Positions 11,998-18,921 of a stretch of 64,000 nucleotides of DNA are shown piece by piece. A program made the position numbers and the translations under genes. Numbering within the stretch: the stretch's first letter is position 1; each line of letters starts with the position of its first letter. The notes under the pieces are model-generated. The model did not search any database and was not told where the DNA came from. It worked only from the letters and a program-made list of their open reading frames with translations. This DNA comes from Pseudothauera lacus (lineage in GTDB: Bacteria > Pseudomonadota > Gammaproteobacteria > Burkholderiales > Rhodocyclaceae), in assembly GCF_003034845.1 (NCBI RefSeq), contig NZ_PZKC01000004.1:186001-250000 (forward strand), in the 5' to 3' direction.

Positions 11998-12014
11998 CTG
12001 GCCCGGCTATTGCT
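11998..12014 (+). promoter_or_regulatory. Sigma-54 (RpoN) promoter upstream of the CooA-like gene
   Basis: CTGGCCCGGCTATTGCT matches the sigma-54 consensus YTGGCACGRNNNTTGCW at every fixed position except one (C for A in the -24 box). The invariant GG is at 12000-12001 and the invariant GC at 12012-12013, with correct spacing. It faces the CooA-like regulator and cowN. Transcription would begin near 12025, leaving a leader of about 245 bases. An A-rich tract lies upstream at about 11955-11970. No clear NifA site (TGT-N10-ACA) was found between 11871 and 11998. Confidence 0.6.
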
Positions 12015-12047
12015 TGGCTTGATGAGCCGCCCCACTCCTGCAGATCC

Positions 12048-12266
12048 ATGTCCGATCTTTCCTTGCCCCTCGCTGCGTCGCCTTCGTTCCCTGCCGGGCA
12101 GCGTCGTGTGCCGGCCTGCCTCGATCTGCACCGTGCCGGTGCGGTGGTGCGCGGCGGAGCTGCCCCCATCCCCCGGTTTGGTGACCGCGTCATTCGCCTG
12201 CTAACAATGAACAGGCAGCCTGTACACGTCTTCGACAAGCCGGGCGTGGGTTGTGGGGAGGGCTGA
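12048..12266 (+). CDS. Possible small ORF in the leader of the CooA-like gene
   Basis: A 72-codon frame begins with ATG at 12048-12050, about 23 bases after the predicted sigma-54 start, and ends four bases before the GTG chosen for the CooA-like regulator. The product (MSDLSLPLAASPSFPAG...) has no family I recognise. There is no good ribosome site, and codon choice is less GC-rich at third positions than in the neighbours. The rest of 11871-12270 holds only the regulatory sites listed. It may be an untranslated leader. Confidence 0.2.
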   Translation: MSDLSLPLAASPSFPAGQRRVPACLDLHRAGAVVRGGAAPIPRFGDRVIRLLTMNRQPVHVFDKPGVGCGEG

Positions 12267-12270
12267 ACCC

Positions 12271-12903
12271 GTGCATCCCGCACCCAGCGACCTGCTCCCC
12301 TGCGCTCAGCTGCGCCACCACCCGCGCGGGAGCTTCATCTGTACGCCGGGACGGGCCGGCGACCGCGTCTTCGTGCTGCAGAGCGGGCGCGCGCGGGTCT
12401 TCCTCGCCGGCGAGGGCAAGGAGCTCACCCTGGCCTTTCTCGAACCCGGGGAGATCTTCTCCACCCACAGCCGTGCCTGGGTCGAGGCGGTCACCGACTG
12501 CTGCGTGCAGGTGGCCGACACGCGCAGCTTCCAGGCCCGCCTGCTGGCCGAGCCGCAGCTCACCCCGGTGGTCATCCGCGTGCTTGCGCGGCTGCTCGCC
12601 GGCTCCATCGACATCATCGAGAATCTCGCCTTCCGCGACGTGCCCGCGCGCCTGGCGCACTACCTCCTCGAACAGGCCGCAGCTATCGATCCGGCCCTGC
12701 CCGCGGGGCTGCGTCTGCCCCTCGCCCTGCGCAGCGAGGACATCGCCCGCATGCTCGGCACCACGCGGCAGACGGTGTCTTCCCTGCTCACCGGATTGGT
12801 GCGCAGTGGTGTGCTGGCGCGTGACGGCCGGCGTGCGCTGATCATCCTCGATCCGGCAGCGCTGCGTCGGCGTGCCGGCGCCGGCGGTTTGTCGGCTGGC
12901 TGA
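12271..12903 (+). CDS. CooA-like Crp/Fnr-family regulator (probable CO/heme sensor)
   Basis: Transcription factor of 210 residues. It has a cyclic-nucleotide-type sensor fold (about 15-100), a long dimerisation helix (about 100-125) and a C-terminal helix-turn-helix with recognition segment TTRQTVSSLL (164-173). From memory of Rhodospirillum CooA, the sensor aligns along its length: GSFICT with GSLVCT, and GEIFSTHSRAWVEA with GDMFCMHSGCLVEA. His66 matches the CooA heme ligand His77; Ser64 replaces Cys75. Pro3 is near the N-terminus, where CooA uses Pro2 as ligand. The GTG at 12271 is eight bases after GGGAGGG, better placed than the GTG at 12253. Proximity to cowN supports CO sensing. Binding of heme or CO is inference; another Crp/Fnr ligand is possible. 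Confidence 0.72.
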   Translation: MHPAPSDLLPCAQLRHHPRGSFICTPGRAGDRVFVLQSGRARVFLAGEGKELTLAFLEPGEIFSTHSRAWVEAVTDCCVQVADTRSFQARLLAEPQLTPVVIRVLARLLAGSIDIIENLAFRDVPARLAHYLLEQAAAIDPALPAGLRLPLALRSEDIARMLGTTRQTVSSLLTGLVRSGVLARDGRRALIILDPAALRRRAGAGGLSAG

Positions 12904-12905
12904 CA
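12890..12905 (+). promoter_or_regulatory. CooA-type operator in front of cowN
   Basis: TGTCG-GCTGGC-TGACA is the exact reverse complement form of the published CooA target TGTCA-N6-CGACA. It overlaps the stop codon of the CooA-like gene and is centred at 12897.5. A possible -10 element, GACAAT, lies at 12927-12932. It would place the start of transcription near 12939, putting the operator centre at about -41.5, the class II activator position used by CooA. The sequence match is seen; use in vivo is inferred. Confidence 0.65.
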
Positions 12906-12965
12906 GACAGCGCGGCGGCAGGCGGCGACAATGGCGCCATCACCCCTTCTGCCCGGAGTGCCCCG

Positions 12966-13298
12966 ATGTCCGACAATCCCTACGCCGCAGCCGTGGCCGC
13001 CAACCCCTTCGCCCAGGCCCTCGACAAGCCGGACCGCTACGTCAGCTTCTGCGGCATCGACTGCGACGGCAACGCCCGTCTGCTGATGCAGTACGTGCGC
13101 CGCCACATCGACCAGCCCGGGCAGAGCAATGCCTTCTGGGACAAGTTCCGCGACAAGCTGGAAGGACGCAGCAGCCAGCGTTGTGACGAACTCTTCCTGG
13201 TACATAGCTACATCAACATGATCCGCGAACTGTTCGAAACCCACGGCGACGACGAGGCCCTCGCGCTGCTCGAACGCATCGAGGAGGAGTGCTGCTGA
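12966..13298 (+). CDS. cowN: CowN, CO-protective nitrogenase-sustaining protein
   Basis: Small soluble protein of 110 residues. From residue 22 it shows the CowN signature: PDRYVSFCGIDCDGNARLL, then HIDQPGQSNAFWDKFRDKL, DELFLVHSYINMIRELFE and the C-terminal ALALLERIEEECC. CowN lets Rhodospirillum and other diazotrophs fix nitrogen in the presence of carbon monoxide and is induced by CO there. The first 21 residues (MSDNPYAAAVAANPFAQALDK) extend beyond the usual start. The gene lies 62 bases after the CooA-like regulator and downstream of a CooA-type site. Its stop is one base from the stop of the convergent CheW gene, so there is no room for a separate terminator. It implies nitrogenase elsewhere in the genome. 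Confidence 0.92.
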   Translation: MSDNPYAAAVAANPFAQALDKPDRYVSFCGIDCDGNARLLMQYVRRHIDQPGQSNAFWDKFRDKLEGRSSQRCDELFLVHSYINMIRELFETHGDDEALALLERIEEECC

Positions 13299-13299
13299 A

Positions 13300-14622
13300 T
13301 CAGCCCGCCTGTCTCTGCAACACCTGCAGGGCCATGCTGCCGTGTTCGGCGCTCAGCGCCTGCCCGCCGAGCAGGCGGGCGACGATGCGCTCGGGGGAGA
13401 GGACGATGAGGATGGCCTCGTCGCCGTGTTCGGGGCGTACGACGAACTCGGCCAGGGCGGCGTTGCTCTGGTAGAGCTGGTTGACCGGGTCGATGTGGTC
13501 GTTGGCGACCTCCGGGATTTCCCCGAGGCGGTGGACGAGGATGCCGAAGGGCGCCTCGTCGCGTCCGCGCACCACCACGACCTGGCGGTAACTGCCGGCA
13601 TCGACCGGGCGGCGCAGGCGCAGGTGGTCCTTGAGGTCGAGCACGAGTACCGGGCGCTCGCGGAACATGAACACCCCGCTGACATGGGCGGGCAGGCCCG
13701 GCACCGGGGTGATGCCGACGGCGTCGACGGCTTCGAGCACGCGGCTGGCCGCGATGCCCAGCCATTCGTCGCCGATGAAGAAGGTGGCGATCTCCGTGCT
13801 GGCCACCGTTGCGGCGTTCTGGCGCAGACGCGGCAGGCGTACGCTGTCCTGGGGAGCGGTTGCCGTTGCCGCTGCCGCGGGGCTCTCCAGCGGTACGAAG
13901 ACCAGCGCGGCGAGGTCGTTGCGGTAGGCGTCGGCAGCGGATTTGTACTCGCGGTAGCCGGCCGACATGGACACGCCGATGGCGTGGTAGCTGTCGCCGA
14001 TGAGCTGGATGTCGGCCGTGTGCGCACCGTTGTCGAGACGCAGCAGGCCGTCGCCCACCGGCAGCGTGCTGCCGACCGGGAAGCGTGCGTCGGTGCTGGC
14101 GATCACCATGCGCTGGCGGTCGGCGAATACCGCGAAGCTGCCTGCCAGCACCTCGCCATCGGCGCTGCGCGGCAGGGCGTCGTGCAGCATGGCGGTGAAC
14201 TGGGGTTCGGCATCGAAGACGATGCCGATGCCGCCGCAGGCCCGCCCGTCGTTGCCGGGGATCGCTGCGGCATAGACGTAGGTGTGGCGGTTGCGGTACA
14301 GCGGGGTGGGGGCGAAGGCCGACACCACGTAGCTCTGGGTATCGGTGAGGTTCAGGCAGCGGCGCACCCATTCCTCGTTCACGGTCTGGCCCAGACAGTC
14401 GCCATACTCGGGGTTGGAGACCGCCAGCGCGACGCCGGCGGCGTCGAAGACGACGAGGTTGTCGTACACCGTGTAGAGCGCGTTGATCGCCTCCAGGACC
14501 GCGGTGATGCGCGCGCCGACCCCCGCGGAGTCGGCGCGGCAGTGCGCCAGCTGGGTTGCGAACAGGCTCGTCAGTGCCCACCAGCGGCAGTCATTGGCGC
14601 GTTCGTACAGGTTGCGGTCCAT
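13300..14622 (-). pseudogene. CheW-domain sensor protein, 5' end severed by a miniature element
   Basis: The remaining frame encodes 440 residues from an internal ATG at 14620-14622. The N-terminal half is a cache-like sensory domain beginning MDRNLYERANDCRWWAL. The C-terminal half (about 290-430) is a CheW-like adaptor domain (ATFFIGDEWLGIAASRVLEAV, FMFRERPVLVLDLKDHL). The original start is at 14952. Removing the 266-bp element at 14647-14912 and one CTAG copy joins MRQTLILWPVLALASLAIDI in frame to MDRN, giving a 460-residue protein with a membrane signal. As it stands, translation from 14952 stops at 14656-14658. A protein made from 14622 would lack the export/anchor segment. It may be dead or have a changed location. 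Confidence 0.8.
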
Positions 14623-14646
14623 GATGTCGATGGCCAGCGAGGCTAG

Positions 14647-14912
14647 GGCCTGTTCTCATTCGCGCTGGCGGATCGCGTGGGCCAGTCTGGCTGTGCCGGC
14701 AAGGCGCGCGAGGCAGTCAATGGCCGCTCCCTTGACAACGAGCGCAACGCCGCCGGCGCGGCCAGACTGGCCCACCCGAAGGGCTCGCACCAAATGGCCC
14801 GCATCTCGGCGTTGCGCCTCCTTGCAAGACGGCCAGTCTTGCTGCGTCGGCGCGCCTTGATCTGCGAGCCATTTGGTGCAAGCGCGACCGCCAGCGCGAA
14901 TGAGAACAGGCC
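14647..14912. mobile_element. MITE-like element 1 (266 bp) inserted in the CheW sensor gene
   Basis: A non-coding insertion bounded by perfect 25-bp inverted repeats (14647-14671 and 14888-14912), each beginning GGCCTGTTCTCATTCGCGCT. It is flanked on both sides by the 4-bp direct repeat CTAG (14643-14646 and 14913-14916), consistent with target-site duplication. The interior has nested shorter inverted repeats (for example CACCAAATGG near 14790 and CCATTTGGTG near 14870) and no transposase. Excising the element plus one CTAG restores an uninterrupted frame in the host gene. The transposase that moved it must be elsewhere. IS5-group elements favour CTAG-like targets, but the family cannot be fixed from this alone. 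Confidence 0.85.
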
Positions 14913-14952
14913 CTAGGGCCAGTACAGGCCACAGAATCAGTGTCTGACGCAT
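14913..14952 (-). pseudogene. Severed 5' end of the CheW sensor gene
   Basis: Forty bases encode MRQTLILWPVLAL, a hydrophobic signal or anchor start, read leftwards from an ATG at 14950-14952. The ATG is four bases after the yiiX-like gene's stop and preceded by GAGG, so it was coupled to that gene. The frame runs on into the miniature element and stops there. It rejoins the gene at 14642 if the element is removed. Confidence 0.75.
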
Positions 14953-14956
14953 CGCC

Positions 14957-15565
14957 TCAGTTCTCGTAAACAGTTACCAGGCGATCGCTGGCGAACATCG
15001 CGGCGGGAGAAATGACCTGCTCGTCGGCGGGCGGCTGGCCTGGCCAGCGTTCGCGGATCTTGGCCTGGACGGCCGGATGGGACAGGTCGAATTCGCTGAT
15101 CGTCTGCAGGGCGCCGATCTCGATGCCGAGCGCGCGCTGATAGACCTTCCAGACCAGCTCGGAGCAATACACGCGCTCGTCCGACCACTCGAAGTAGAGG
15201 TCGTAAGGACGCCCCAGCAGGGCCTCGCCTTCGGCAAGCAGGCGCTGCAGCGCCGCTGCCGTGAGCACCTGTCCGGCATCGACAAGGCGCCTGACCACGA
15301 AGCGCCCGCCCTCGCCCCTGCGCACCCAGTCGGCCAGCGGCGTGAACTTCACCGGTTCGACGGCCTCCAGCACCAGCGCCTGGCCGTCGCGGATGAACAC
15401 CATGCCCATGTGGCTGTAGGGCGATGCCGTGGCCTTCTGCACCGCCAGGCTCTGTGCCGAACGCGAGGTGTGAAAGATGATGTCGCCACCACGCGCCTGA
15501 TAAGCGCCTGCAGCATGGCAGGCAGGCGCGAGGATGAACAGCAGGGAGATGAGCAGAAGTCTCAC
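14957..15565 (-). CDS. YiiX/YebB-like NlpC/P60-superfamily cysteine hydrolase
   Basis: Exported protein of 202 residues, the same length as E. coli YiiX. Residues 1-18 are a signal peptide ending ACHA. The papain-like permuted fold shows His52 in SPYSHMGMVF and the candidate nucleophile Cys134 in VYCSELVWKVY. The family contains amidases/peptidases that may act on the cell wall or lipids; the substrate is not known. The GTG at 15563-15565 has GGAG five bases upstream and starts exactly at the signal peptide, so longer versions were rejected. It was probably co-transcribed with the now-broken CheW sensor gene. Confidence 0.82.
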   Translation of the reverse strand: MRLLLISLLFILAPACHAAGAYQARGGDIIFHTSRSAQSLAVQKATASPYSHMGMVFIRDGQALVLEAVEPVKFTPLADWVRRGEGGRFVVRRLVDAGQVLTAAALQRLLAEGEALLGRPYDLYFEWSDERVYCSELVWKVYQRALGIEIGALQTISEFDLSHPAVQAKIRERWPGQPPADEQVISPAAMFASDRLVTVYEN

Positions 15566-15660
15566 GATTGCTCCACAAGGTGTCGCCCGGGGCAGGACAA
15601 CTGCCGCCGGTACGGCGCAATATGATAACCGCAAGAATGGCGGCGACGCCCCCGACAACG

Positions 15661-15686
15661 AAAAAGGAGCCTTGCGGCTCCTTTTT
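15661..15686. terminator. Bidirectional intrinsic terminator after tRNA-Gly
   Basis: AAAAA, then the stem GGAGCC-TTGC-GGCTCC, then TTTTT. It gives a uracil tract on either strand. It lies 42 bases beyond the 3' end of the minus-strand tRNA-Gly and upstream of the yiiX-like gene. Confidence 0.85.
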
Positions 15687-15727
15687 CGTGCTGCCGATGA
15701 GGCATCGAGGCCTCATCAGCGAATGTC

Positions 15728-15803
15728 TGGAGCGGGAAACGAGTCTCGAACTCGCGACCTCAACCTTGGCAAGGTTGCGCTCTACCAACTGAGCTATTCC
15801 CGC
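15728..15803 (-). tRNA. tRNA-Gly (anticodon GCC)
   Basis: A 76-base cloverleaf read on the minus strand, from GCGGGAATAGCTC to ACTCGTTTCCCGCTCCA. The acceptor stem is GCGGGAA paired with TTCCCGC, the anticodon loop is CTTGCCAAG, the T-arm contains GTTCGAG, and the CCA end is encoded (TGG at 15728-15730 on the plus strand). It is preceded by its own promoter and followed by a strong terminator. Confidence 0.97.
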
Positions 15804-15859
15804 GTATCGTGCTGCCTGTGGAGCCTTGCTCCGTGCCGTGCGTTGCGCGACGGGGGCGA

Positions 15860-15888
15860 ACTATACCGCCCTTCCCACAGCGATGCAA
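15860..15888 (-). promoter_or_regulatory. Sigma-70 promoter of tRNA-Gly
   Basis: Read on the minus strand: TTGCAT (15883-15888), a 17-base spacer, then TATAGT (15860-15865). Four of six -35 bases and five of six -10 bases match consensus. Transcription would start near 15853, about 50 bases before the mature tRNA end. Confidence 0.7.
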
Positions 15889-15913
15889 CACCCCCGCGAA
15901 GAAAGCGCCCTGC

Positions 15914-17542
15914 TCACGCCAGGCGCAGCGTCGCGCTGATGCAGACGCCGTCGCCGCCGGGCAGATTGGTGGCACTGAGGCTGCCGCCGTGGAAGGCGGC
16001 GATCATGCGGGCGACGTAGAGGCCGAGACCCAGATGAGGATCGGCGCCACTGCCATCGGCCTTGCGCACCGACACCATGGCCTCGAACATCCGCCCCTGG
16101 AGGGCGTCCGGCAGCAAGGGGCCGCGGTTGATCACCGCCAGCGTGCAGGTGGTGGTCTGGAACTGCAGGACGACACGGATCGGCGCCCCCGCGACAGTGA
16201 AATCGACGGCATTGTCGACGAGCTTGTCGAGCATCTGCGCAGCGAGATCGGGCGCACCGCGCACCCACACCGGATAGGGCGGCAGCTCGGCCTCGAAGAC
16301 CTGCGCCGGATGCACGGCGCGATAACCATTGACGCATTCTGCAAGCACCGCGCGCAGGTCGAAACGCTCGCTGGCAGTGCTTGCCAGCGCCTGTTCGAGG
16401 CGGGTCGCCTCGCTCATCCGCGAGAGGATGCGCGAAAGGCGGTCAAGCCCGCCCTGGGCGCGCTCCATATAGGTGCGGGCATCCTCCGGCAGCTGCGCGG
16501 CATCGAGGTTCTCCAGCGACGAGCGCACCACGGCGATGGGGGTGCGCAGTTCGTGGGAGAGACGGCTGGCCATGTTCTCGAGATAGGCATGATGGCCGCT
16601 GAGGCGTTCGAGGAGCGCGGAAAAGCTGCGCGACAGGTCGCCGACCTCGTCGCCCGCGCGCGAGGCGGTGACCAGCGTGGTGATGCGCCCTTGTCCATCG
16701 ATGGCGTGCTCGGCTTCGTCGCGCAGGCGACGGATACGCGACGACAGATGGGAGGCAAAGGCCAGCACCGGCAAGGCGACGAGACCGAAGCCGATCACCG
16801 TGAGCAGCACCAGGCGCTCCAGCGCATGCTGGCGCAGCGAGGCGATGGAGCGGGCGTCCTCCTCCACTACCACCGCACCGATGACACGATCACGCTCCCA
16901 GATCGGGTGGGCGGCGGAAACCCGCAAGGCCTTGCCGTCGCCACTGCCGCGCAGGGCAGCGGCGGGGATACCCATCAGCGCGTCGTGCACCTCGCGCCCA
17001 CGGATGATCTCCCAGTCATCGCCGACCACCTCACCGGGCGCCTGGGCGATGCGCGCGACCCAGCGCCGCCAGGTTGCCAGCCAGTAGCCCGCGCCCTCCT
17101 CCGGCGCCTCATCGGCCGCGGGGAGCTGGCCGGCCAGTGCCAGCACACGCAGATCGCGGCTGACCACGCTGATGCGCGAGGTGCTGCGCTGCACCCCGCG
17201 GAGTATGGCCTCCAGCTCGGCGAGACTGCGCTGCGGGGTGATCAGCGCGGCGAGCGGCGTGCGCATGACGTCGATGATCTCCTCCCCGGGCAACAGCGAA
17301 TCTCCCGCAGCCACCGCCGAAGACGGCTCCCATTCGCGCAGCCCGAGCAGTTGCGGACGTTCGTGCAGCGCCGTGGCCACCGCGCGCGCGGTGGCGATGA
17401 CGGCCTGCTGCTGGCCATCCACCATGAAGGCTTCCATCTCGACGACGTATCGGTAGCCCACCCACGGCAGTGCCAGCAGGAGCAGCGACAGCAGCGCCAG
17501 CTTGCTGCGCAGGCTGAGGCGCGGATGCGCCGGCGTGCTCAT
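15914..17542 (-). CDS. pdsS: Proteobacterial dedicated sortase system histidine kinase
   Basis: Membrane sensor kinase of 542 residues. Membrane segments lie at about 13-32 and 245-264, enclosing a periplasmic domain of about 210 residues. HAMP-like sequence follows, then HisKA with His330 in LSHELRTPIAVVRSSL and a HATPase domain with KLVDNAVDF and HLGLGLYVA. It overlaps the OmpR-type regulator by four bases (ATGA), marking a cognate pair. The VIT/VWA target and sortase genes just beyond 19 kb identify it as the kinase of the dedicated sortase system. Without that context it would be a generic kinase. It probably monitors envelope state to control the sortase genes. Confidence 0.82.
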   Translation of the reverse strand: MSTPAHPRLSLRSKLALLSLLLLALPWVGYRYVVEMEAFMVDGQQQAVIATARAVATALHERPQLLGLREWEPSSAVAAGDSLLPGEEIIDVMRTPLAALITPQRSLAELEAILRGVQRSTSRISVVSRDLRVLALAGQLPAADEAPEEGAGYWLATWRRWVARIAQAPGEVVGDDWEIIRGREVHDALMGIPAAALRGSGDGKALRVSAAHPIWERDRVIGAVVVEEDARSIASLRQHALERLVLLTVIGFGLVALPVLAFASHLSSRIRRLRDEAEHAIDGQGRITTLVTASRAGDEVGDLSRSFSALLERLSGHHAYLENMASRLSHELRTPIAVVRSSLENLDAAQLPEDARTYMERAQGGLDRLSRILSRMSEATRLEQALASTASERFDLRAVLAECVNGYRAVHPAQVFEAELPPYPVWVRGAPDLAAQMLDKLVDNAVDFTVAGAPIRVVLQFQTTTCTLAVINRGPLLPDALQGRMFEAMVSVRKADGSGADPHLGLGLYVARMIAAFHGGSLSATNLPGGDGVCISATLRLA

Positions 17543-18228
17543 GCGTCCTTCCAGCGGTAGCCCATGCCGTAGACGCTTTCGATGGCGTCGAAAGCGTCAT
17601 CGACCGCCGCGAACTTGCGGCGGATGCGCTTGACGTGCGAGGTGATGGTGCCGTCGTCAACCAGACGGGCATCGTGCATGAGCTGGTCGCGGCTCTTGAC
17701 GTGGCCGGGGGTCCTGGCCAGCGTATGCACCATCCAGAACTCGGTAAGGGTGAGATCCACCGCCTCCCCGCGCCACTGCGCCGCCAGCCGCATCACGTCC
17801 AGGCGCAAGGCGCCGCGCTCAAGGCAGTCTTCCTGCGGCTTCGCCTCGGCAAGCGCGTCGATGCGGCGAAACAGGGCCGCAATGCGCGCCAGCAGGTGGG
17901 GCATGGAGATGTCCTTGGTGAGATAGTCATCGGCGCCCAGGCGCAGGCCGGAGACGACATCGAAATCACTGTCGCGCGCAGAAAGGAAGATGATCGGCAG
18001 GCGTCGGGAGAGCGCGCGCAGCTCGCTGCACAGGGTAAAGCCGCCTTCGGGCTCGTCGCCAAGGCCGACATCGATCACCGCGAGGTCGGGCAGGCGCACC
18101 CGGAAGGCGGCCATCGCTTGCGCGCGGTCGGCGTGGGCGGCAACCTCATAGCCCTGGCGGGTGAGCGCCTCGGCGTAATTGGCACGGATGGCGGCTTCAT
18201 CCTCGACGATGGCAATGCGGCGTTTCAT
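17539..18228 (-). CDS. pdsR: Proteobacterial dedicated sortase system response regulator
   Basis: OmpR/PhoB-type regulator of 229 residues. The receiver has acidic pair Glu9/Asp10, phosphoacceptor Asp53 in DLAVIDVGLG and the switch Lys in LTKDISMP. A winged-helix DNA-binding domain occupies about 130-229 (DLTLTEFWMVHTLARTPGHV, SHVKRIRRKFAAVDDAFDAI, VYGMGYRWKD). The start ATG at 18226-18228 begins directly with MKRRIAIVEDE; the open frame upstream is not coding. It overlaps the kinase start by four bases. The tandem CTTTTCGCCC repeats 21 bp apart in front of the sortase target gene are a candidate binding site. Confidence 0.85.
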   Translation of the reverse strand: MKRRIAIVEDEAAIRANYAEALTRQGYEVAAHADRAQAMAAFRVRLPDLAVIDVGLGDEPEGGFTLCSELRALSRRLPIIFLSARDSDFDVVSGLRLGADDYLTKDISMPHLLARIAALFRRIDALAEAKPQEDCLERGALRLDVMRLAAQWRGEAVDLTLTEFWMVHTLARTPGHVKSRDQLMHDARLVDDGTITSHVKRIRRKFAAVDDAFDAIESVYGMGYRWKDA

Positions 18229-18274
18229 GTGCAGCCCCGGAACTTCGGCAAAGCGCCAATGGTAGCGCGCCCGC

Positions 18275-18745
18275 TCAGTTCGCGGCGCGCCCGAACAGAC
18301 GCCTGAACCAGCCTCCCGCCGGCGCCGGGGGCGGGTCGACAGGCGCATGGCTCTGCAGGTGGGCGCGCACCGCCCCGGCGTAATCGGCATCGTCGCGGCG
18401 GATGTGGCTGAGCAGCCAGTTCTTGAGCAGTTCGTGGAGCTCGACGGCGACATCCTCACCATCGCCAAAGCGTTCGGCGTAGAGATTGACCCGCCGCACG
18501 AAGAGCTCATGAACGCGCTTGTGGGCCTTGCAGAAAGGATAGCCGGCCTCTTCCTGCACGCTCTCCTCGAAGGCGAAGTGCGACAGCGTGTAGTCCATCA
18601 TGCCGTCGATGACCCGGCCGATGGCTGCGCGGTCGGACGCCGCGCTGGCCTCTTCGAGTTCGTTGATGTAGTCGACGATGCGCATGTGCTGCTTGTCGAT
18701 GACGTCGATACCGGTGTTCAGATCGCTGGTCCAGCGGATGGGCAC
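18275..18745 (-). CDS. Bacteriohemerythrin
   Basis: Oxygen-binding di-iron protein of 156 residues. All expected iron ligands are in order: His20 (DKQH), His56 and Glu60 (HFAFEE), His75 and His79 (CKAHKRVH), and His114 with Asp119 (HIRRDD). The core starts at residue 4 with W and the usual GIDVIDKQH. About 25 Pro/Ala-rich residues follow the four-helix bundle. It could store, deliver or sense oxygen. It lies upstream of the sortase regulator and kinase on the same strand (46-base gap), so it may be transcribed with them. It is not a standard member of that system. Confidence 0.93.
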   Translation of the reverse strand: MPIRWTSDLNTGIDVIDKQHMRIVDYINELEEASAASDRAAIGRVIDGMMDYTLSHFAFEESVQEEAGYPFCKAHKRVHELFVRRVNLYAERFGDGEDVAVELHELLKNWLLSHIRRDDADYAGAVRAHLQSHAPVDPPPAPAGGWFRRLFGRAAN

Positions 18746-18818
18746 GACACGCTCCTCTCGGGGTTGGATGCGCTGCCGCCCGGGCAGAGCCGGGCAGCAT
18801 GCGGCAGGCGATTCATAT

Positions 18819-18841
18819 TGTATATGAGCGGATTATATACA
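18819..18841. promoter_or_regulatory. Palindrome TGTATAT-N9-ATATACA
   Basis: A perfect 7-bp inverted repeat with a 9-base spacer lies in the 279-base space between the divergent hemerythrin and sortase-target genes, 73 bases upstream of the hemerythrin start. The size and AT-rich arms suit a dimeric repressor or activator. The local -10-like TATAT sequences may overlap promoters. Which protein binds is unknown. Confidence 0.5.
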
Positions 18842-18921
18842 CATTCCGGTCATGGCCTTGTCGCCGATCTGCAAAGATCTGCGACCTCCTGCGGCGCCGC
18901 GCAAACGCCATTTTTATGCCA

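Noticed and set aside
12010-12204. 64-codon plus-strand ORF after the sigma-54 promoter
   Set aside because: No ribosome site, cysteine- and proline-rich random-looking product, and overlap with another weak frame.
14656-14952. 98-codon minus-strand ORF spanning the miniature element
   Set aside because: Only its first 13 codons are real gene; the rest is element sequence read by chance.
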